A DNA stretch of 12,974 bases from Hydrogenothermaceae bacterium (lineage in GTDB: Bacteria > Aquificota > Aquificia > Aquificales > Hydrogenothermaceae), in the NCBI GenBank assembly GCA_012961365.1, contig DTZN01000228.1:1-12974 (forward strand), written 5' to 3'. Shown here piece after piece: positions 1 through 7,736 of the stretch. The first letter of the stretch is position 1, and every line of letters begins with the position of its first letter. The notes under the pieces are model-generated. The model had not been told where the DNA came from and did no database searches. It saw nothing but the letters and a program-made list of their open reading frames with translations. The position numbers were made by a program, and so were the translations under genes.

Positions 1-325
1 TTTTAAATAACTTTCAAGGTCATCTCCTGTTGTGTAAATTGAATACCCTTTTTTATCTAATCTTGGAGTTATTCCATCTCCAAATGTAATAGAAGTATTT
101 ATAAAAATTAATTGAGATGTATCTAGTTTGTATTCAAAAAATAAATGAGAAGTATTGTAAAAGGCTCCAAAATTTTCGATTTGTTGATATACAGTTGTAT
201 TTATAATATTTATTTTATAATTGTGTTGTTTATATTCCTTAAAGAAAGGTTTTTTGTTTTCTTTTGCTGACGCAAAAACTACTAGCCAAAAAAATTAAAA
301 CAATCCAAGTTAGTAATTTCCTCAT
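1..325 (-). CDS. Secreted protein of unknown function, N-terminal part, with an apparent frameshift in the signal peptide
   Basis: Read on the minus strand from an ATG at 325-323, preceded by an AAGG ribosome site 7-8 bases upstream. As written, this frame stops after 28 codons at 241-239. Dropping one base in the seven-A run at 288-294 (seven T on the coding strand) joins the start to an open frame that continues to the window edge, 108 residues in all. The restored N-terminus MRKLLTWIVLIFWLVVFASA is a good signal peptide with an A-S-A cleavage site before KEN. The mature part is Asn/Thr/Tyr-rich and beta-like (for example FGDGITPRLDKKGYSIYTTG). I do not recognise the family. No start codon exists in the shifted frame between its TAA and the mature region, so internal re-initiation does not explain it. 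It may be a sequencing or assembly indel, a phase-variable tract or a broken gene. It lies 25 bases after the dehydrogenase gene and is probably cotranscribed. Confidence 0.6.
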
Positions 326-350
326 TATTTACCTTAGCATGAAAAATTTA

Positions 351-1094
351 CTAATTTTCATATTCACCTATCCATTTTTCTAAGGCAACCTTATCATAAG
401 TAGAGGGCAAAAATTTAGCCAAGGAAATTAAATACTTATACCAAAATGGATAGACAATTTCCCTTTTTTTCTTTAAATATGCTTTATATGTTTTTTCAGC
501 AAGTTTATCTGAAGTAGCACCTAATGAAGGAGTTGAAGGGGTTATTTTTGTTCCTAGCGCCCTTTTAGAAAATCCTGTATTTATTCTACCTATTATAAGA
601 TTTAATACATGAACTTTATAAGGTTTAAGCTCTGCTCTTAAACTATCACTAAAAGCATTTAAAGCAAATTTAGTTGCACAATATGGTCCCATAAAAGGAA
701 CATAAAGTTTTCCAGCTACAGAAGAAACATTTATTATTGTTCCTTTAGTTTCCTTTAACATAGGAAGTAATGTCTTAACTAAAATTACTGGAGTGAAAAA
801 ATTTAACTCAAATGTATATCTCAAATCTTCTATATTTAAATCTTCCCAGCTTTCATAAAGACCAATTCCTGCATTATTTACAAGAACATCAACTCTATCT
901 ATTTTATCTAGCAAATTACCTAAAGCAGCAGAAATATCTTCTAAACTAGTTAAATCTACACTTATATTAATATCCGAGATATTACAATCTCTTCGAGATA
1001 AATTAATAACCTTAAACCCTTCTTTTTTAAACTTTTTAGCCAAAGCATATCCTATTCCACTACTAGCTCCAGTAATAATTGCTACTTTTTCCAT
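351..1094 (-). CDS. Short-chain dehydrogenase/reductase (classical SDR, NADP-type), substrate unknown
   Basis: Classical Rossmann-fold SDR of 247 residues, full length for the family. The cofactor glycine motif TGASSGIG is at 8-15. NNAG is at 73-76, the structural Asn at 98, catalytic Ser at about 125 (INVSSVAG), and the YxxxK pair at Y138/K142. Two arginines after the second beta strand (R34-R35) favour NADP(H) over NAD(H); this is inference from the family. The usual PG after strand six is replaced by I168-G169 (IIGRINTG), a mild deviation. A hydrophobic aromatic C-terminal stretch (about 216-231) may form a membrane-associated helix. The start is ATG with AAGGG about 9 bases upstream. It is transcribed away from the thrC operon and leads into the secreted-protein gene. 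The substrate cannot be predicted; similar proteins are annotated only as SDR family oxidoreductases. Confidence 0.9.
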   Translation of the reverse strand: MEKVAIITGASSGIGYALAKKFKKEGFKVINLSRRDCNISDINISVDLTSLEDISAALGNLLDKIDRVDVLVNNAGIGLYESWEDLNIEDLRYTFELNFFTPVILVKTLLPMLKETKGTIINVSSVAGKLYVPFMGPYCATKFALNAFSDSLRAELKPYKVHVLNLIIGRINTGFSKRALGTKITPSTPSLGATSDKLAEKTYKAYLKKKREIVYPFWYKYLISLAKFLPSTYDKVALEKWIGEYEN

Positions 1095-1128
1095 ATTAAA
1101 AACCCTTAAATGTTTAGTAGAATTTAAA

Positions 1129-1137
1129 TGATATAAT
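1129..1137 (+). promoter_or_regulatory. Extended -10 promoter for the thrC operon
   Basis: A perfect TATAAT (1132-1137) is preceded by TG and one base (TGATATAAT), the extended -10 pattern that can work with a poor -35. No good -35 is seen 16-18 bases upstream. Transcription would start near 1144, giving a leader of about 48 bases before the TTG start at 1192. On the opposite strand the complement of 1133-1138 reads TATTAT, so a divergent promoter for the dehydrogenase could overlap it. Confidence 0.55.
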
Positions 1138-1154
1138 ATCTAATCAGTAAATTT

Positions 1155-1173
1155 TAACTTATTTATTAAGTTA
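1155..1173 (+). repeat. Inverted repeat in the thrC leader
   Basis: TAACTTA and TAAGTTA form a perfect 7-base-pair dyad with a 5-base loop, between the promoter and the ribosome site (1176-1181). The stem has only one G-C pair, so it is weak as RNA structure. It could be a DNA operator for a dimeric regulator. No T-tract follows, so it is not a terminator. Confidence 0.3.
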
Positions 1174-1175
1174 TC

Positions 1176-1181
1176 AGGAGG
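1176..1181 (+). promoter_or_regulatory. Ribosome binding site fixing the TTG start of thrC
   Basis: A full AGGAGG lies 10 bases before TTG at 1192. No in-frame ATG is nearby, and the protein starting there matches the usual N-terminus of bacterial threonine synthases, so the rare start codon is supported. Confidence 0.75.
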
Positions 1182-1191
1182 AATATTTATT

Positions 1192-2259
1192 TTGGTTAGT
1201 CGATGGACTGGAATAATAAATGCTTATAGAAAATATCTCCCTGTATCTGATAAAACTCCTGTTATTACTCTCCACGAGGGAAACACACCTTTAATAAAAG
1301 CAGACAATCTATCCAAAGCAATAGCTCCTGATAAAAATTTAACAATTTACCTGAAGTATGAAGGTTTAAACCCTACTGGTTCTTTTAAAGACCGTGGAAT
1401 GACTATGGCCATTTCAAAAGCAAAAGAAGCAGGGAAAGAAGCTGTAATTTGTGCTTCTACTGGAAATACTTCTGCTTCTGCTGCTGCGTATGCTGCTAGA
1501 GCTGGAATGAGAGCTTATGTTTTACTTCCAAAAGGAGCTGTAGCAATAGGAAAACTTTCTCAAGCTATGGTTTATGGTGCCAAAATAATAGCATTAATGG
1601 GAAATTTTGATGATGCACTTGCTATTGTTAGGGAAATAGGAGAAAAATATCCTGTTGAAGTTGTTAATTCTGTAAATCCTTACAGGATAGAAGGGCAAAA
1701 AACTGCTGCTTTTGAAATTGTAGATTTCTTAGAAGAAGCCCCAGATTTTCACTTTATACCAGTTGGAAATGCTGGAAATATAACTGCTTATTGGAAAGGG
1801 TATAAAGAATATCAAAAGGAAGGAAAGTCAAAAAAACTCCCTAGAATGATAGGTTGGCAGGCAGAAGGTTCAGCACCAATAGTAAAAGGATTTCCTATAA
1901 AAAATCCACAAACTATAGCAACAGCTATAAAAATAGGAAACCCTTACAGCTGGCAATCTGCATTAGAAGCAGCAAAAGAAAGTAATGGTTTTATAGATGC
2001 AGTTTCTGATGAAGAGATTTTACAGGCTTATAAATTAGTTGCTTCAACAGAAGGAGTATTTTGTGAACCTGCTTCAGCTGCATCAATTGCTGGAGTAATA
2101 AAATCTTACAGAAAAGGTTTATTTAAAGGTGGAGAAATTATTGTTTGCACTTTAACAGGAAATGGTTTAAAAGACCCAGATACGGTAATAAAAGCAAGCG
2201 AAAAACCTATAGAACTTCCTCCTAATATAAATGAAATAGCAAAATATTTGGGATTATGA
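1192..2259 (+). CDS. thrC: Threonine synthase
   Basis: Pyridoxal-phosphate enzyme converting O-phospho-L-homoserine to threonine plus phosphate in the cytoplasm, the last step of threonine synthesis. The 355-residue length fits the shorter bacterial type. Visible motifs are HEGNTPL (28-34), the Schiff-base lysine K66 in PTGSFKDRG, the cofactor Asn in STGNTS (89-94), the glycine-rich phosphate-binding loop GNAGN (192-196), and [11 protein letters not shown] (319-329). The last motif and the overall pattern separate ThrC from cysteine synthases and threonine dehydratases of the same fold. The start is TTG, supported by AGGAGG 10 bases upstream. It is first in a long plus-strand operon and overlaps the next gene by ATGA, suggesting translational coupling. 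Homoserine dehydrogenase and kinase genes are not in the window. Confidence 0.96.
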   Translation: MVSRWTGIINAYRKYLPVSDKTPVITLHEGNTPLIKADNLSKAIAPDKNLTIYLKYEGLNPTGSFKDRGMTMAISKAKEAGKEAVICASTGNTSASAAAYAARAGMRAYVLLPKGAVAIGKLSQAMVYGAKIIALMGNFDDALAIVREIGEKYPVEVVNSVNPYRIEGQKTAAFEIVDFLEEAPDFHFIPVGNAGNITAYWKGYKEYQKEGKSKKLPRMIGWQAEGSAPIVKGFPIKNPQTIATAIKIGNPYSWQSALEAAKESNGFIDAVSDEEILQAYKLVASTEGVFCEPASAASIAGVIKSYRKGLFKGGEIIVCTLTGNGLKDPDTVIKASEKPIELPPNINEIAKYLGL

Positions 2260-3221
2260 ATGTATTAGTATTTGGTCTTGGAGCTGTTGGAACAGTTTTT
2301 GCTACTTTCTTAAAAGAAGGTGGTAATAATGTGTATGCAGTAGTAAAAGAAAAATATCTAAATCAGCTAATAAATAGACCTTTAAAAGTTGATGGTATAT
2401 GGGAAAATCATAAAGCAAAGTTAGATGGTATCGTTTCAAATGCAAAGCAATTGGAAAATATAAATTTTGATTTTATCATCTTAAGTGTAAAATCTTATGA
2501 TACAAAAGAAGCTGTTTTAAGTTTAAAAAACTTAGTAAGAGAAAATACATTCTTAATCCTTGCTCAAAATGGGTATGGAAATTATGAAACAGCTAAGGAA
2601 GTAATTTCTTCCCAAAATATACTTTTAGCTAGAGTAATTTTTGGAGCAAAATTAAAAGAAGTTGGATATGCAACAGTTACTGTAAATGCCGATGATGTTG
2701 TAATTGGACAACCTGAAAATCTAGCGAATGAAAAAAAAGTAATAAAAATCGTTGAAACAATAAAAAATAGTAATATCCCTGCAAGATATTCCCCTGAAGT
2801 TTATCAAATACTATGGGATAAAATTCTTTACAACTGTGCATTAAACCCTCTTGGTGCTATTTTAGAATGTTCTTATAAAGACTTAGCAAACAATGAAGAA
2901 ACAAGAAGATTAATGAATAAGATTATTATCGAAATATTCAAAACTGCGAAACTAAACAAAATAAAATTAAGATGGAATACTGCAAGAGAGTATATAAATT
3001 TCTTTTATGAAAAATTAATTCCTCCTACAAAAGAACATTACCCGTCAATGTATTACGATATAAAATCTGGTAAAAAAACTGAAATAGATGCTTTAAATGG
3101 TGCAATTGTTAACCTTGCAAAAAAAGTTAAAACAAATGTGCCAGTAAACGAAACAATAACTAGACTTATAAAATTTAAAGAAACAAATACCAAAATGGAG
3201 GAAAAATGGAAAATTTTATAA
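2256..3221 (+). CDS. panE: 2-dehydropantoate 2-reductase (ketopantoate reductase)
   Basis: NADPH-dependent reduction of ketopantoate to pantoate, on the way to pantothenate and coenzyme A. The 321-residue protein has the dinucleotide motif GLGAVG at 7-12. It carries the family's active-site set: N105 in AQNG, K189 in LWDKILYN, N193 and N197 in [10 protein letters not shown]264, and E276 in the [11 protein letters not shown] segment. These match the catalytic Asn, Lys and Glu positions of ApbA/PanE enzymes. The start ATG overlaps the thrC stop (ATGA), and its 3' end overlaps argD by 16 bases, so it sits in a translationally coupled amino-acid and cofactor operon. The ApbA/PanE family includes members with other 2-keto-acid substrates, so the exact substrate is inferred from the complete active site. 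Confidence 0.88.
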   Translation: MNVLVFGLGAVGTVFATFLKEGGNNVYAVVKEKYLNQLINRPLKVDGIWENHKAKLDGIVSNAKQLENINFDFIILSVKSYDTKEAVLSLKNLVRENTFLILAQNGYGNYETAKEVISSQNILLARVIFGAKLKEVGYATVTVNADDVVIGQPENLANEKKVIKIVETIKNSNIPARYSPEVYQILWDKILYNCALNPLGAILECSYKDLANNEETRRLMNKIIIEIFKTAKLNKIKLRWNTAREYINFFYEKLIPPTKEHYPSMYYDIKSGKKTEIDALNGAIVNLAKKVKTNVPVNETITRLIKFKETNTKMEEKWKIL

Positions 3222-4378
3222 ATGAAGCAGATAAATACTTAATTGGTAATTACGCAAGATACCCTATTGCTTTTGAAAAAGGTGAAGGAGTTTATCTATA
3301 CGATATAAAAGGAAAAAAATATTTAGATATGCTTGCTGGAATTGCTGTTAATACTTTAGGATATTCTCACCCTAAACTTACAGAGGCCATATGTAATCAA
3401 GCAAAAAAAGTTTTACACACATCTAACTTATTTCATATACTTCCTCAAATAGAAGTGGCAAAAATACTTGTTGAAAATTCTCTAAAAGATGGTAAAGTGT
3501 TTTTCTGCAATTCAGGAGCAGAAGCAAATGAAACTGCTATAAAACTAGTTAGAAAATATTTTTACGATAAAAAACAACCACATAAATATGAAATAATTAC
3601 ATTTACAGGTGGATTTCACGGAAGAACAATTGGTTCATTAACTGCAACAGCACAACCTAAATATCATGAAGGTTTCAAACCTCTCCTTGCAGGAATAAAA
3701 TATGCAGAATTTAACAATACAGAAAGCCTAAAAAATGCAATTACCAAAAACACAGCTGGAATTATGTTTGAACTTATCCAAGGAGAAGGAGGGGTTAATC
3801 CGATAGATAATAGTTTTTTAGAAGAGATAAAAAATATTGCTAAAGAAAATGAGCTTTTAATAGTTATAGATGAAGTTCAAACAGGTATAGGTAGAACAGG
3901 AAAGTTCTTTGCCTATCAACATTATGATTTAGAGCCAGATATAATAACATCTGCAAAAGGACTTGGTAGTGGTATTCCAGTTGGAGCAATAATAGCAAAA
4001 GAAGAAATTGCTAAATCTTTTACTCCTGGAACTCATGGTTCTACTTTTGGAGGAAATTTTTTAGCAATGGTTGCTTCAAAAGTAGTTTTAGAAGAAATAA
4101 CAAAAAAAGAATTTTTAAATAAAGTTTTAGAAAAAGGAATTTATCTACAAGAATCTATAAAATCTATCGGTTTAAAACCAAAGGGAAAAGGATTAATGGT
4201 TGGCGTAGACCTTGAAGATAATTTAGATGCTAAAGAAATATCAAAAAAATGCCTTGAAAATGGACTAATAATAGGAACTGCTGGAAAGAATACCTTGCGC
4301 TTTGTTCCACCACTTATTATAAATAAAAAAGAAATAGATGAAGGAATGAATATTTTAAAGGAGGTCTTAAAACAATGA
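3206..4378 (+). CDS. argD: Acetylornithine aminotransferase
   Basis: Class-III pyridoxal-phosphate aminotransferase interconverting N-acetylglutamate semialdehyde and N-acetylornithine with glutamate, in arginine synthesis. Length 390 is normal. Visible motifs are FCNSGAEANE (100-109), GGFHGRT (135-141), the cofactor Asp D222 in IDEVQTGIGRTG, the Schiff-base K251 in SAKGLGSG, GTHGSTFGGN (275-284) and LRFVPPL (364-370). The short, compact sequence and GIGRTG context favour ArgD over eukaryotic-type ornithine or GABA aminotransferases; bacterial ArgD often also acts as DapC in lysine synthesis. The start at 3206 is preceded by GGAGG (3197-3201) lying inside the end of panE. The gene overlaps the following outer-membrane protein gene by ATGA. 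Confidence 0.92.
   Translation: MENFINEADKYLIGNYARYPIAFEKGEGVYLYDIKGKKYLDMLAGIAVNTLGYSHPKLTEAICNQAKKVLHTSNLFHILPQIEVAKILVENSLKDGKVFFCNSGAEANETAIKLVRKYFYDKKQPHKYEIITFTGGFHGRTIGSLTATAQPKYHEGFKPLLAGIKYAEFNNTESLKNAITKNTAGIMFELIQGEGGVNPIDNSFLEEIKNIAKENELLIVIDEVQTGIGRTGKFFAYQHYDLEPDIITSAKGLGSGIPVGAIIAKEEIAKSFTPGTHGSTFGGNFLAMVASKVVLEEITKKEFLNKVLEKGIYLQESIKSIGLKPKGKGLMVGVDLEDNLDAKEISKKCLENGLIIGTAGKNTLRFVPPLIINKKEIDEGMNILKEVLKQ
4357..4365 (+). promoter_or_regulatory. Strong ribosome binding site for the beta-barrel protein gene
   Basis: AAAGGAGGT, nearly the full anti-16S complement, lies inside the 3' end of argD, 9 bases before the ATG at 4375. It implies much higher translation of this gene than of its upstream partners on the same message, as expected for an abundant envelope protein. 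Confidence 0.7.
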
Positions 4379-5154
4379 ACTTTTTAAAAAAAACTTTAGC
4401 AGTATCTATTTTGACTGGAAGTTTAACATCATTATCTTTTGCTATTCCGCTTATAGATGTAAAAGCAGGAATTGGATATCAAATACTATCCCCTTCAGGT
4501 TATGTAAACTACGATGGAAATAATATTGATGTAGAAAAAGTCTTAAATTGGGATAACTCTAAATCTATTTATGGATTTGTAGAACTAGGGATACCAATAC
4601 TTCCTAATATAAGGATAGGATATTTACCAACTTCATATGAAGGAACTGGAACAATAAATAATTCTATTTCTCTAGAATTTGGAGATATAACACTAAACGA
4701 CCGAGTTTATTCAAAGTTTGATGTTAACCAAATAGATATTATTGCATATTATGGATTACCTATTCCAATAATAAAACCAAAGTTAGGTCTTGCAGTAAAA
4801 GTATTAGATGGTAATATTTATGTAAAAAGCTCAACAACTCAACTAGAAGAAAATGCAGATATTACTTTACCTATTCCTTTAGTATATGCTGGTTTTAGTT
4901 TAGAAATGCCAGTTATACCTGTAGGTTTAGATGTTGATGGTCTAGCAATAACCAATGGAAAAAGCTATCTATTAGATATTAAAGGTTTATTAAAATACAA
5001 CTTTATAGGTATTCCATTAATAGGTAAAGCATACATAGGAGGAGGCTATAGATATCAGAGATTTAGGCTAAAAGATATAGATATAGATGGAAAAAATCTA
5101 AACACAGATTTGAAATTTGGAAATTTCTTAGTAGAAACAGGAATTCAATTTTAA
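4375..5154 (+). CDS. Outer-membrane beta-barrel protein, resembling the TIGR04219 family
   Basis: A 259-residue exported protein. Residues 1-23 form a signal peptide: basic MNFLKK, a hydrophobic core, then S-F-A before IPLIDV. The mature chain alternates polar and hydrophobic residues with many Gly, Tyr and Asn (GIGYQI, YGFVELGIPI, YAGFSLEMPV, KAYIGGGYRYQRF). It ends in the amphipathic strand NFLVETGIQF with a terminal Phe, the usual signal for outer-membrane assembly by the BAM machinery. The pattern recalls the small barrels annotated as TIGR04219, common in Campylobacterota and Aquificota; that assignment is from memory of the family pattern, not a search. Function is unknown. It overlaps the argD stop by ATGA and has its own strong ribosome site. 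RNase R follows after 10 bases. An envelope gene inside a biosynthetic operon is odd. Confidence 0.82.
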   Translation: MNFLKKTLAVSILTGSLTSLSFAIPLIDVKAGIGYQILSPSGYVNYDGNNIDVEKVLNWDNSKSIYGFVELGIPILPNIRIGYLPTSYEGTGTINNSISLEFGDITLNDRVYSKFDVNQIDIIAYYGLPIPIIKPKLGLAVKVLDGNIYVKSSTTQLEENADITLPIPLVYAGFSLEMPVIPVGLDVDGLAITNGKSYLLDIKGLLKYNFIGIPLIGKAYIGGGYRYQRFRLKDIDIDGKNLNTDLKFGNFLVETGIQF

Positions 5155-5164
5155 AGAGGGATAA

Positions 5165-7273
5165 ATGCAAATAACAGAAAATGACATTATTGAGTTTTTA
5201 AGAGAAAGAAAAAAACCTGCATACTTTAAAACTATACTTAAGAAATTAGGTATTCCAAAAAGTGATAAAAATAAACTTCGAAAATTATTAAAAAAACTAC
5301 AAAAGAAAAAAATTATCAAATATCAAAAAGGTAAATATCTTTTAACAGAATGGAAACAAAGAGATGACTTAATAGAAGGATTTGTAGAAGCTCATCCTAG
5401 TGGCTATGGATTTTTAATTGTTGAAGATGATGTAGAGGATTTATTCATTCCCCCTCCTGAGATGAAATATCTTTTTGATGGAGATAAGGTTTTAGTAAAA
5501 CCAATAAAAAGAAAGAAAAAAGACGAAGCTAAAGTTGTTAAAGTTTTAGAAAGGGCTGTAAAAGAAGCAGTAGGAGTATTAAAAAAAGATAAAACTGGTT
5601 ATTATGTTCTATTATCAGACACAGTGCTTCCTCATAAGATATATGTTTCAAAAAAAGAGGCAAAATTAATACCAAAAGGAAGTTATGTAGTTGTAAAAAT
5701 AACCCAATATCCAGCCCCTAAAGTTAGAGCAAAAGGTGAAATTCTAGAAGTTTTAGGAAAGACTAAAAACACAAAAACAGTAGCTGAAATTGTTGCAAGA
5801 AAATTTGGACTTCCTCTAAAACACTCAGAAGAAGCATTAAAAGAAGCAAAGCTTCTACCAAAAACAGTTAGAATTACAAAAAGTAGAAGAGATTTAACAG
5901 AACAAATATGTTTTACAATAGACCCTGATAGCGCAAGGGACTTTGATGATGCAGTTGCTATAGAAAAAGAAGGAGATAAATACAGATTATTTGTCCATAT
6001 AGCAGATGTTTCCCACTACGTAAAAGAAGGTTCAGCTATAGATAAAGAAGCATTTAAAAGAGGAAATACTTATTATTTGCCAGAGTATGCACTTCATATG
6101 TTACCAGAAAGACTTGCATCTGATTTATGTAGTTTAAGACCAAATGAAAAGAAATATGCATTTACCTGCGAAATGCTTATTAATAAAAAAGGTGAAGTTA
6201 TAAAGTACGATATATATGAAAGTGTAATAATAAGTAAAGCTAGATTAACCTATGACCAAGCACTTGGAATTATTTTAGGAGATGAAGCTCTTAAGAAAAA
6301 ATTTCCCCATATAGTAAAACCTCTTAAGCATATGGAATCTCTTGCAAAAATTTTATTAAAACAACGAGAAAGAAGAGGTAGTATAGATTTTGACCTTCCA
6401 GAGAGTAAGATTTTATTCACAGAAACAGGAGACCCTTACGATGTAGTTCCATATGAAAGACACTTTACCCATAGATTAATTGAAGAGTTTATGATTATTG
6501 CAAATATAACTGTAGCAAAACATATGGAAAAATTAGAGCTTCCTTTTATATATAGAACCCATGAAGAACCAGAAATTGATAAAGTAATAAAATTTGTTGA
6601 TTTAGTTGCAGGACTTGGCTATAAGGTAAATTATCCAGAAGAAATAACACCAAAGTTTATACAAAAAATACTAAAAAAAGTTGCAGGAACACCTGAAGAA
6701 CAGCTAATAAGATTTATAGCCCTTAGAACGATGAAACAGGCAAAATACACAGTAGAAAATATAGGACACTTCGGATTAGCAGTTGATACATACACTCATT
6801 TTACTTCTCCAATAAGAAGGTATGCTGATTTAGTTGTTCATAGATTGTTAAAAAAATCCATTAAAAATAAATTCACAAAAAAAGATTTAAAAGAACTTCC
6901 TCAAAAATTAGATGAAGTTGCAAAACAATGTTCAAAAATGGAAAGAGTAGCAGATGAGGCAGAAAGAGACGCACTTGATATACTAAAATTAAGACTTTTA
7001 TCTGGGCATATTGGAGAAGAATTTGAAGGAATAATAACAGGAATTGTTTCTTTTGGAATTTTTGTAGAAATAGAAAGATATCTAATAGAAGGACTTATAC
7101 CTATTTCGTCTATAGAAGGATACTATATATATGACCCAGAAAACCATAGATTTATAAGAGAAGATAAAAGAAAACAGTTTAGACTGGGAGATAAAGTTAA
7201 AGTAAAAATAGCAAAAGTAGATGAAGATTTAAAAAAATTAGACCTTGTTCTTGTAGAGGATGAAAAAAAATAG
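5165..7273 (+). CDS. rnr: Ribonuclease R (RNB-family 3'-5' exoribonuclease)
   Basis: Processive 3'-5' hydrolytic exoribonuclease that degrades structured RNA, mRNA and defective rRNA or tRNA in the cytoplasm. The 702 residues show the full RNase R order. An N-terminal winged-helix segment (about 1-63) is followed by cold-shock/OB domains (about 68-200, with GYGFLIVED at 80-88) and the RNB catalytic core. A C-terminal S1 domain spans about 615-697 (GIITGIVSFGIFVEI). Catalytic aspartates D253, D259, D261 and D262 in IDPDSARDFDD have the same spacing as the metal-binding set of E. coli RNase II. LTYDQA (361-366) and FTSPIRRYADLVVHR (546-560) are family signatures. The N-terminal helix-turn-helix domain separates it from RNase II. 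The start ATG has AGAGGG four bases upstream. It is the fifth gene of the operon, 39 bases before L19. Confidence 0.96.
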   Translation: MQITENDIIEFLRERKKPAYFKTILKKLGIPKSDKNKLRKLLKKLQKKKIIKYQKGKYLLTEWKQRDDLIEGFVEAHPSGYGFLIVEDDVEDLFIPPPEMKYLFDGDKVLVKPIKRKKKDEAKVVKVLERAVKEAVGVLKKDKTGYYVLLSDTVLPHKIYVSKKEAKLIPKGSYVVVKITQYPAPKVRAKGEILEVLGKTKNTKTVAEIVARKFGLPLKHSEEALKEAKLLPKTVRITKSRRDLTEQICFTIDPDSARDFDDAVAIEKEGDKYRLFVHIADVSHYVKEGSAIDKEAFKRGNTYYLPEYALHMLPERLASDLCSLRPNEKKYAFTCEMLINKKGEVIKYDIYESVIISKARLTYDQALGIILGDEALKKKFPHIVKPLKHMESLAKILLKQRERRGSIDFDLPESKILFTETGDPYDVVPYERHFTHRLIEEFMIIANITVAKHMEKLELPFIYRTHEEPEIDKVIKFVDLVAGLGYKVNYPEEITPKFIQKILKKVAGTPEEQLIRFIALRTMKQAKYTVENIGHFGLAVDTYTHFTSPIRRYADLVVHRLLKKSIKNKFTKKDLKELPQKLDEVAKQCSKMERVADEAERDALDILKLRLLSGHIGEEFEGIITGIVSFGIFVEIERYLIEGLIPISSIEGYYIYDPENHRFIREDKRKQFRLGDKVKVKIAKVDEDLKKLDLVLVEDEKK

Positions 7274-7279
7274 TAAAAT
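7251..7279 (+). promoter_or_regulatory. Possible internal promoter for rplS
   Basis: TTGTAG (7251-7256) and TAAAAT (7274-7279) are spaced by 17 bases, ending 33 bases before the L19 start in one of the two larger gaps of the long operon. The -35 is only a half match. A separate promoter would make sense because a ribosomal protein needs more transcript than its upstream neighbours. Confidence 0.3.
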
Positions 7280-7312
7280 ATTAGCTTGTTTGAAAAAATA
7301 AGGAGGAAATAA

Positions 7313-7732
7313 ATGAGTAATCAGTTAATAAGAGAAATAGAAGAGCAATATCTAGAATCGACAAAAGAATGGGATAATTTTAAAGTTGGAGATACAGTTA
7401 AAGTTCATGTAAAAATAGAAGAAAGAGGAAAAGAAAGAATTCAAGTTTTTGAAGGGGTTGTTATAAGAATAAAAGGAAGTGGAGCAGGAAAAACTTTTAC
7501 TGTAAGAAAAGTTTCTTACGGTGTAGGAATGGAAAGAATTTTTCCATTTGGATGTCCTTCTGTTGTTAAAGTAGAAGTTGTAAAAAGGGGTAAAGTAAGA
7601 AGAGCTAAACTTTATTATCTTAGAGAAAGAAGAGGTAAAGCAGCTAAAATTAGAGAAATTAAAGAATGGGAAATCAAAAAAAGAGCTAAAGAATCAGCAC
7701 AAGCAAAAGAAGCACAGGCAAAAAACGCATAA
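7313..7732 (+). CDS. rplS: 50S ribosomal protein L19
   Basis: Ribosomal protein at the 30S-50S interface. Recognisable segments are [13 protein letters not shown] (23-35), [14 protein letters not shown] (42-55), [18 protein letters not shown] (61-78) and the C-terminal hallmark [16 protein letters not shown] (98-113). The conserved family body ends near residue 115. This protein continues to 139 with a Lys/Ala/Glu/Gln tail ([14 protein letters not shown] at 126-139), longer than the usual length of about 115. TAAGGAGG (7299-7306) lies 6 bases before ATG, one of the best ribosome sites in the window. In many bacteria rplS ends an rpsP-rimM-trmD-rplS operon. Here those genes are absent, RNase R is upstream, and only the downstream rnhB-yraN linkage is kept. 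Confidence 0.97.
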   Translation: MSNQLIREIEEQYLESTKEWDNFKVGDTVKVHVKIEERGKERIQVFEGVVIRIKGSGAGKTFTVRKVSYGVGMERIFPFGCPSVVKVEVVKRGKVRRAKLYYLRERRGKAAKIREIKEWEIKKRAKESAQAKEAQAKNA

Positions 7733-7736
7733 TATA

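Noticed and set aside
239..325. A free-standing 28-codon small protein from ATG 325
   Set aside because: Its end is a frame accident: the shifted frame completes a signal peptide and stays open to the window edge, so a frameshift is the better explanation.
5128..5319. Minus-strand open frame of 63 codons
   Set aside because: Antisense shadow over the barrel 3' end and rnr 5' end; Phe/Ser-rich composition mirrors Lys-rich coding on the other strand, with no ribosome site.
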